IMG/VR virus record: IMGVR_UViG_3300017598_000257
Coordinates: 1 to 28,321 of that record
Reading direction: 5' to 3' (one strand)
Source: a virus
Length of the DNA: 28,321 nucleotides
Positions 1-7,100 of the stretch are shown piece after piece (within the stretch, counting starts at the first letter, position 1; each line of letters starts with the position of its first letter). A program made the position numbers and the translations under genes. The notes below the pieces were generated by a model, which saw only the letters and a program-made list of their open reading frames with translations, was not told the origin of the DNA and did not search any database.

Positions 1-453
1 CGGAGTTGGCTTGAACCCTGCCAAGACAGCCACCCACGCAAGGACGTTCCTTAACGCTTTAGCACAGGCTCTCGTCTGCGCCATGCTACGCAACTGAAAC
101 AAAGGTCTGTTGTTCCACAACTTTTCATCATTCAAGCACATTGATTCTGCGGACGATAATACCATCCCATCGTTTCCGCGGATAACATGAGCAACTGCCT
201 CATATCCTTGAACGCCACCAACATCAACAAGACTTGTAGAAACGACCTTGACTGTCAGTCCGTAAAACCGTGCCAATGTCTGCCAATCTTCAAATTCAAG
301 ATACTGCTCGTTGTTAATGATAACAGGTTTCTTCTTCTGAGCCACAACTTGCATAAGCGCGTCGGCTGCTTTCTTTGCTTCTGTCAGAACCTTTCCTGGC
401 TCTCGCATAACTGTTACTTCGCTGTTAGGTACTTCAATAATTTCGTTTTCCAT
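1..453 (-). CDS. Conserved phage protein, probable DNA recombination/replication role (partial, C-terminus off the window)
   Basis: An open reading frame of 151 codons starts at the ATG at 453 and runs without a stop through base 1, so the C-terminus is missing. GGAGGTG lies about 6 bases upstream of the ATG. The protein begins MENEIIEVPNSEVTVM and contains EQYLEFEDWQTLARFYG (residues about 50-65), an aromatic-rich stretch found in many phage proteins. Near the cut end it has LRSMAQTRACAKALRNVLAW and then VAVLAGFKPTP. The MAQTRA-x-x-KALR pattern resembles motifs in phage single-strand annealing and replication-associated proteins, but I cannot assign a family firmly. It is the fourth gene of the leftward unit that starts at the promoter near 1077-1104. 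The only ORF on the opposite strand here (187-480) looks like a shadow of it. The reading frame is secure; the function is a guess. Confidence 0.8.
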   Translation of the reverse strand, partial: MENEIIEVPNSEVTVMREPGKVLTEAKKAADALMQVVAQKKKPVIINNEQYLEFEDWQTLARFYGLTVKVVSTSLVDVGGVQGYEAVAHVIRGNDGMVLSSAESMCLNDEKLWNNRPLFQLRSMAQTRACAKALRNVLAWVAVLAGFKPTP

Positions 454-455
454 AA

Positions 456-665
456 TCACACCTCCAATGTGGTTTGGTAATGATCCATCAACAACATTCT
501 TATTTTTTCATCGCTGAATCCCCAAAGTTCGTTACATTCGTCTCCAATTACATCCCAATAAAGCTGTACTAAGGATTCTCTATCCTTAATATTTCTTAGT
601 TTTTTTCCATATTCTGAGCATTTAGCGTCGTTTAGCCTTTCTTGCCATGTCCAATCTCGGTTCAT
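456..665 (-). CDS. Small hypothetical phage protein (69 aa)
   Basis: The protein begins MNRDWTWQERLND and is rich in charged and aromatic residues, with no membrane segment or signal peptide. I chose the ATG at 665 because GGAGGG lies 5-6 bases upstream. An in-frame ATG at 698 would add 11 residues but has only a distant AAGGA. The stop is 2 bases before the ATG of the next gene, and the SD of that gene overlaps the last codons here, which suggests translational coupling. I do not recognise the family. Its place between a ribbon-helix-helix-like gene and a probable recombination gene suggests an early accessory function, but that is inference. Confidence 0.62.
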   Translation of the reverse strand: MNRDWTWQERLNDAKCSEYGKKLRNIKDRESLVQLYWDVIGDECNELWGFSDEKIRMLLMDHYQTTLEV

Positions 666-703
666 AATACCCTCCCTTTTAATTAAGCCATTGCTCATAA
701 TTG

Positions 704-910
704 TTAAGTCCTTACCCTTTCTCTTGTTTTCACGAAAAGAGCGATCTTTCCATCCTCATTCTTTTCGATGAAATAATCCAAATGCGGGTTTCCTTTCTTC
801 ATCCGGCTGATCTCCTTCATACACCAATCTTCGTAAGGGATCATCCCATACTCTGAACTCATTTTTTGTTCCGGACTTCTCCAAACTGTTTTTTGTTGTG
901 GCTTAATCAT
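704..910 (-). CDS. Small hypothetical phage protein (68 aa)
   Basis: A soluble, basic 68-residue protein beginning MIKPQQKTVWRSPEQKM, with no recognisable domain. Its ATG (910-908) overlaps the TGA of the upstream 48-residue gene in an ATGA junction, and AAGGAAA lies about 7 bases upstream, so the two are probably translated together. The C-terminal half (YFIEKNEDGKIALFVKTRER) alternates hydrophobic and charged residues like a small beta hairpin. The function is unknown. The coupling to a putative DNA-binding protein is the only functional clue. Confidence 0.65.
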   Translation of the reverse strand: MIKPQQKTVWRSPEQKMSSEYGMIPYEDWCMKEISRMKKGNPHLDYFIEKNEDGKIALFVKTRERVRT

Positions 911-1053
911 GGCTGTTTCCTTTCGCTTCTAAATTTATCAAACAAATAAATTATAAAAGCTGTTAGTGTGTCAAACCGTAGTTCTTTCTGTGCCTTAACC
1001 ATTTGTTTCTTTGTCTCGTCGGGAATCCTGATCCCTAAATGCGTCGTTTTCAT
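907..1053 (-). CDS. Ribbon-helix-helix-like small protein (48 aa)
   Basis: This short gene reads MKTTHLGIRIPDETKKQM and ends FDKFRSERKQP, 48 residues in all. The start THLGIRIP followed by DETKKQMVKAQKEL and then LTAFIIYLFDKF fits the beta-strand, helix, helix plan of CopG/Arc-type ribbon-helix-helix DNA-binding proteins. The start is well supported: AAAGGAGG lies about 6 bases upstream, and a near-consensus sigma70 promoter sits about 24 bases before the ATG. It is the first gene of the unit that follows the late-operon terminator, and its stop overlaps the next start (ATGA). It may be a phage regulator or autorepressor. The family call rests on length and pattern only, so it could also be a non-regulatory phage protein of similar fold. 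Confidence 0.68.
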   Translation of the reverse strand: MKTTHLGIRIPDETKKQMVKAQKELRFDTLTAFIIYLFDKFRSERKQP

Positions 1054-1076
1054 ATTAACCTCCTTTCCTACTTAAA

Positions 1077-1104
1077 AGTATATCATCTATTTTACATTTG
1101 TCAA
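1077..1104 (-). promoter_or_regulatory. Sigma70-type promoter for the leftward 48-aa/early unit
   Basis: Reading the minus strand, TTGACA (1104-1099, a perfect -35) is followed by a 16-base spacer and TATACT (1082-1077, five of six -10 matches). The predicted transcription start is near 1070, giving a leader of about 17 bases that ends with AGGAGG and the ATG at 1053. It lies directly downstream of the late-operon terminator, as expected for a promoter opening a new unit. An operator for the 48-residue protein could overlap it, but I see no clear inverted repeat. Confidence 0.75.
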
Positions 1105-1116
1105 ACAATAATAAAA

Positions 1117-1145
1117 CAAAAAACCCCCACCGATTAAGGTGAGGG
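1117..1145 (-). terminator. Rho-independent terminator of the late operon
   Basis: On the minus strand CCCTCACC (1145-1138) pairs with GGTGGGGG (1131-1124) across the six-base loop TTAATC, giving an 8-bp GC-rich stem with one G-T pair. Six T residues follow (1123-1118). It begins 21 bases after the stop of the 2582-residue gene, and only the promoter of the next unit lies between it and the next gene. It is the only convincing intrinsic terminator I see in the window. Confidence 0.85.
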
Positions 1146-1166
1146 CTGTCGAAACCATAAGGGTAG

Positions 1167-4100
1167 TTATTTCATTAACTCAAAGTATAATTCTTTTTCC
1201 TCTGTCGTGAATTTCTTTGCGCGGCTAAACTTTCCTCTTAATATATTCTTGGATTGACTCCTTTCTTCAGGTGTTGCTATTGTATAAACGCTCAGAGCAT
1301 CTCTAAAAGAAAGCCTATTAAAAGAATCCGAAAAGGGATCCATTCTCGCTTCTCTTAATAATGAGCTGTATGAGCGGAAACCTAATATCTCTATTGCTTC
1401 TTTTTCATCAATCTCCATCCCCTTTCGAAGCATTGTTTTTAATACCTTTCTGTACTGAGATCGTTCAAACTGCTCCTTTGTCCTCGCTCCACGCGGTATC
1501 TTATCAACAATTAACCTTGTCATTAGCTTCTGCGCTGGCGACTTCGTTATATAAGAAGGTGCAGATGTTATACCAGTTATAGATACCATAGCGTTCCTGA
1601 GCCTTTGTTCGGGAGCAGTCTTTTGCATCTTTTCGTAGTTCTTTCGAGAAATTGACTTAAAGTTCTCTCCTATGTGAGAAATAAAATCAATTCCTTGTTG
1701 CAAGAAAGGATCGCCACCATGCCGAATCTCTGTGTCAAAAAAGTCTTTGTTTGTGGCCAGATCGCCAAGCGTTCCCCACAATGGATGTAGTTTATGCGTA
1801 GCAGTCTGTATAGGCCTGTGTGACCACGCCCACCAATCCTTAGCATATGTTGGTAAAGATAACCTCTCATCCGATCCATCAGGATTCTTGTTCCCTGTTT
1901 TTGGAAAAAGATAGTCTTTCGGCTCTTCTGGCGGTTCTCCTGTAAGCAAATATTGGATTGTTGCTCCTAGAATAGAGTAAATAGTCACAGCACTTATAGT
2001 GTATGCCATCTTATGACTTAACCATAGATCGCCTTCTTCTATCCTTTGCCTTGTTCTTGCTGTATCCACAAATGATCCACCAAACTCTCTCCAGGATCCT
2101 AGATTCCACCCAACAGACCTTACCGACAACATGGCGGCATCTTTCAAAGTCTTGTTCCAGAATAAATTGTCATAAACTAATTGCCCCATACGGTTGTCAA
2201 CGCTATCCCACACGCTTGTTAGCCTCTCCCATAATTGATCTTGATTTATTTGGCCAGACTCAGCCCTCTCCATTTCATGTTGTGCTAATTTAGCAAACAA
2301 TCCCATTTTGCCAGTAGGAACATACCATTCCATCAACGGTTTCGCCGCAACTTCAAACAATGATCCGAATAGATTGAATGGAAGTTTTGCAACTCCTTTG
2401 GCTTTTGTAAGCACATCACCTTTGACAATATCAACAAAGGTTTTCTCTAGTGCTTTAAGTTGTTGATTATAATAAAATACATCCATACGATCGCGGCCAC
2501 CTGCCGCAATAATCGCCTTTATCATGGTTTGTAGTTTAGGATCCGTTATCTGATCTATCTGTTGAGTATATGCTTTCTTAATCCGAATACCATTCCACAC
2601 CGTTGTTATTGGAGATAATGGCACACCTATTATGTCAGATAAACCTTTCCATCGTTGTCCTTTAGTGTTTAGCCGCCTCAGGCCAAGACCAAAAGTAGAA
2701 ATAGCCATATCGCTTGTTACGTTAAGTCCATGAAATAAACTAAATGCTAATTGAGCCTGGTTTAAAATGTTTCCTGCTCCTCTTAGCATATTATATCCGC
2801 CAGAAATCAATTTATTATCGTTGTTCCTGATTCCAGGAGATAAATAATTGTTTAGAAGTAACGCTACTGGTTCAGGAGCCATGAAGCTACCTAATGTTGT
2901 AAACCCTGGAACTGCTATTTTTGCCGCGTTTGCTCCTTTAACAAGAGATGGCTTAATGTCTAAAAGAGGCCTTAATTCGCTTTGATTATTCAAGAACTTT
3001 GTAAACTCTCTAAACAAATCCGGAGCTACTTCTTCAAACACATTTGGTGCGTGTATCATAGCCTCTAACAATACAGCCTCTTTTTCTCTGGCTTTTCTTG
3101 CATATTCAGGTTTATGGCCTCTTGCATCAGCTAACGCTCGCCATTGAGCATCAATATCTCGTCGGTATTCAACGGCTTCTTTTGTAGGTTTAAAGTATGA
3201 CTGCCCAGCCTTCTTGCCTTTCTTATGCACCTTACGTTCACCTTCCATTCTACGACCAAGAAGATTGTATAGATCATATCTATATCCTAAAATGTGTCCA
3301 ATCTCATGTGCTAAAGTGCTTTCTGGACTTGCCATTTTTGTTCTTACTTTTTCGCCACCCTTCTGTCCGGGATACCATTGTGCGTAACCTAACCTTCCAC
3401 CACCAATATTAACAAACCTTTTTGTGTCAACTCCTAAAGATAATGCTACATCCATCATCTGATCCACTAACATTTTATCGTAATAATCGTTCTTAGTTAT
3501 CTCTGGCGGCATAAACACCGTAAAAGCATTATCGTTTATCTTCTTATACCCTTCTGGTGTCTTAGATCTTGAATATACAAACTTTATCAATCTTCGATCT
3601 TTAAGATCTCGGATAATATCTTGTGCCATTATATATCTGTCCATTTCGTGTATCTTTAACAATACAAGATCAACTGGATTGTAGCTTACAGGCTCAAGGC
3701 CACGTTCTACACCATCTTTTGTCGAAACGATTACTCGTTGTTTAAGGAAAGACTTAGATCCTTCAAGCCGCTTCTTTCCCATAATTGACATAATAATGTT
3801 CTTAGCTTTTTTAGGGTCCTTCCATATGTGAGGAAAATAGTTTTCGATAAAATTCTCAAGATGCCCTTTTCCTATTTGCCTAACCTCTTCCCTTCTGCTA
3901 TCCAGCAAATCTCTAAACATCTCAGAAAATTTCTGCAATTCTGGAGTTTTCTGTTCCGCACCTCGTTCCATACGGTCAATAAAGTCAAGACTGTCTGCAT
4001 CGCTCATCCATGTAAATGCCCTATGCGCTTTCTTTAGTGCCTCAACCGCAACAACATCCTTATGCGCTAACTGCGAAACATTGCTCCTCAATATCTTCTT

Positions 4101-7100
4101 TGCGATTCCTGTTCCTTCACGACTAGCAGGAGATATTATCTTTAACGCTTCGTCAATTACACCGCTATTTTCAGGCAGTTCTTCGGATACCTTGCTGTAA
4201 TCTGTCTTAGCAACTTTCTGCTTCTCTCTGTTCTGTACAGCTTTTTCACTAGACTCTATCGTTCCGTAACCACCCTTATAAGGTTCTTTCTTCGTTTCTT
4301 CTCTCTGAGTTTTTACAGATCCAGTAGTTCCACCACTATCTTTCACCTTTCCAGTATATCCACCGCTAGATGCTATGTAGGATTCGCCAGATCCAAAGTT
4401 TTCTCTAACAAACTGCTTTGCATTATTGATAGCATTTGATGTGTTCTGCCGTTGCCACGCACCGTTCCGAGGACTCCATCGCCATCCCGACGACTTTAAT
4501 TTACTTCTTAATTCATCACTTGGCTTCTCGTCGAACAACATTTGTACTCTCTGTTCATCAAAATTATTAACAACCTTTATTCCATTACGTTCAACGATAA
4601 CTTCCTCACCGCTTAATGTATCTGCCTTTTCCATAGATCCTATTTTTTCCTTCAATCTCTTTATTCTCGCATTTTTATTTGTCAATTCAAAACTTGGAAA
4701 TCCTTGCCTTCCTGAATAATCAGGTTCAAATAACTTCTCAACAGTACTCTCTTTCCATCCAGACATCTTAATAATTTCTTGAATTTTCCGTTCTTTACTT
4801 ATCCCTTTCTTCCGTAATAATTTATTAACATCTTTCATTAGTTGTAAATTTTTCTCTTCTTTGGCAAGTTCTTGCTTGGCAACTTCATACTCACCGCCAC
4901 GATCTTCAATCTCTTGCTTGTTAATCCGCTTCCTTGCTCGCGTTTTTGCTTTCTTTATAAACTCTAAAAGTTCCTCTGTCCTAGCTTGCTCTGCATTAAG
5001 CCTCTTTTTGTTTCTAGCTACTGGAAAGTTTGCAGGGCCAACAACCATGGAACTCATTGTCCTGCTCTTAGCAGATAATACAGCTAATTCTCTTTTGATG
5101 TATCCTTCCTTGAAAGATTCCATCTCAGACTTTAGAATTGCTTTCTGAGCATCCGTCTTAGCAATATCCTTTAATCCGTCATAAAAGTCTTGCATTGTAT
5201 ATAGATAGTCTTGCTGGGTTGTTTCTGCTCGCTTCTCAGGACTCATGCTCGTACCTTGATGAGCTTGATATGCAATATTATAAGGAATATCGTCTTTAGA
5301 TATTTCTATTGGCAGAGATTCCTTGTTTTCCTCAAATTTCTCTGATGTTTCTTTTTTTATTTCTTTTTGTGCCGCCGCTTTCTTTAGCAACTCTTTAGCA
5401 GATGGCTCAACACGCATTTCTTCATCTTCTTGTTTAAGAAGCCGTGTCCTTTCTTTTCCTACCTCCCCCTCTCCTTGAGCCTTGTTCCAGATGTCGGTGA
5501 GTTGTTGCTTGGTGAAAGCATTTTTAGGATCAAAGATAACATATTCAGTGGTTTCCATTGTCTGATCGCTAAACTCTAGAGAGTCAAACCCTTGCTTCTT
5601 GAGGTATGGGATCAATATCTTATCAGCTTCATCATACGGATTAATTGCTCCCTTTGTATCCTTTTTTAAATAAGAAAGAAATGCCTCCTCTGGCATACCC
5701 ATATAATTATTCGCGTATTCAATCCAATTTTCCATCTTTTCTGGCATAGTCTTTTGAATATAATCATCTATCAACTCACTTCTATCTCCAAAATAAGCCA
5801 TATTCTTTGACTTCAAATGAGCCTTAACTGTTTCTCCATAATCTCCAGCAACGCTTTCATCTACACTAAAATATGACGCTCCCGTAGCTTCGTTCGGCGT
5901 TAAAGGCTCTCCAAATTCTTTCCCCCTACCCCTAAACCCAGATTTAAAACTCTCCACAAACTCCTCAGCCGTCTTATACTTCTTCGCTTCTGCTATTAGT
6001 GGCTCTCCCTCTGGCTGGGTGGGGTGGAAAGTAACCACTGATGGATGTTTTTTGCCACCAGTCTTATCAATAAATCTTATTGCTTGAAACCCTTGCTCTC
6101 TTAATTTCTCAATAGCATCTGTACCTCGCATCATTTGTTCTAACACATTCCATTGTGAACCCAAATGCTTTATAGTTGTATCTCTTTGGACTGAACTATA
6201 CGGGTTTATATCCAAATATCCACCAACCCTATCTAGCAACTCACCAACAGTTTCTATTTCTGTAACATCTAATATTTTTGACTTATCTATTGTTGTTTTT
6301 TCTATCTTATCACCAAACTCTTTTGCTATATCTTCGCTTTCTGCATAATATTTGCCAATAGGATAATCAGTCGTAGTTTCTTCACCTATTCCGTGATATA
6401 GTTTTACATCTCCCTCTGGCTGGGTGGGTTCTTGAACTTTCTTTGTTCCTTTTGCGGCTATTATCTCACCATGCGATACAATCTTATCGTCTTTATATAT
6501 TGGTGGTCGTATTGTTTCATAAACCCTCATCATTCCTTCTTCAAGATTCGGATCATCCTCAATGTGTAGAACTTTCCATGAATGACCATCAAAAACTTTT
6601 TCAGAAGAAGGTTTCTCCGAAGGCATATTGATTTCGTATCCTTCAGGCAAAATAGGTTCTCTCTTCTCTTTTCTCGCATTGCTCCATTCAGATACTATCT
6701 CTTTTAATACTTGCTTTTCTGGGAGAATTGCCTCTTTCGCCTTCTCAAGAGTTTCTTCCGATGGTTGTCCTATCTCAATAGGTATATCTTTCCCTTCCGC
6801 ATCTGTCATCTTAGGGCCAAGACCTAACTCTTCTGCCGTCTGCCTTCCTTCTTTAGCTGGATGTAGTGGCACATCGAACTCTGGCATTGGTCGATTAAAA
6901 ACATCCTTCTCTTCAAGCCAATTCTCTAAATCCTCGGAATCATCAAAATTCTCTTCCTTTATTTCTTCCATTGTTTCTTCGGTAAGGATCATCGGTAACG
7001 CTCGTTTATAGAACTCCAACTTCTTGCGATCCGCCCTTGCTTGTGCCGCTCCTGTCGTAGCAACTTGCATAGCACCCGGCACAACGAACACTCCAAACTC

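Noticed and set aside
187-480. Plus-strand 97-residue reading frame
   Set aside because: It is antisense to a well-supported minus-strand gene with a strong SD, and its composition (Cys/Phe/His-rich) looks like a shadow.
6628-7011. Plus-strand 127-residue Ser/Phe-rich frame
   Set aside because: It lies wholly inside the giant gene in an antisense frame, has no SD and is typical of an antisense shadow of Glu/Lys-rich coding sequence.
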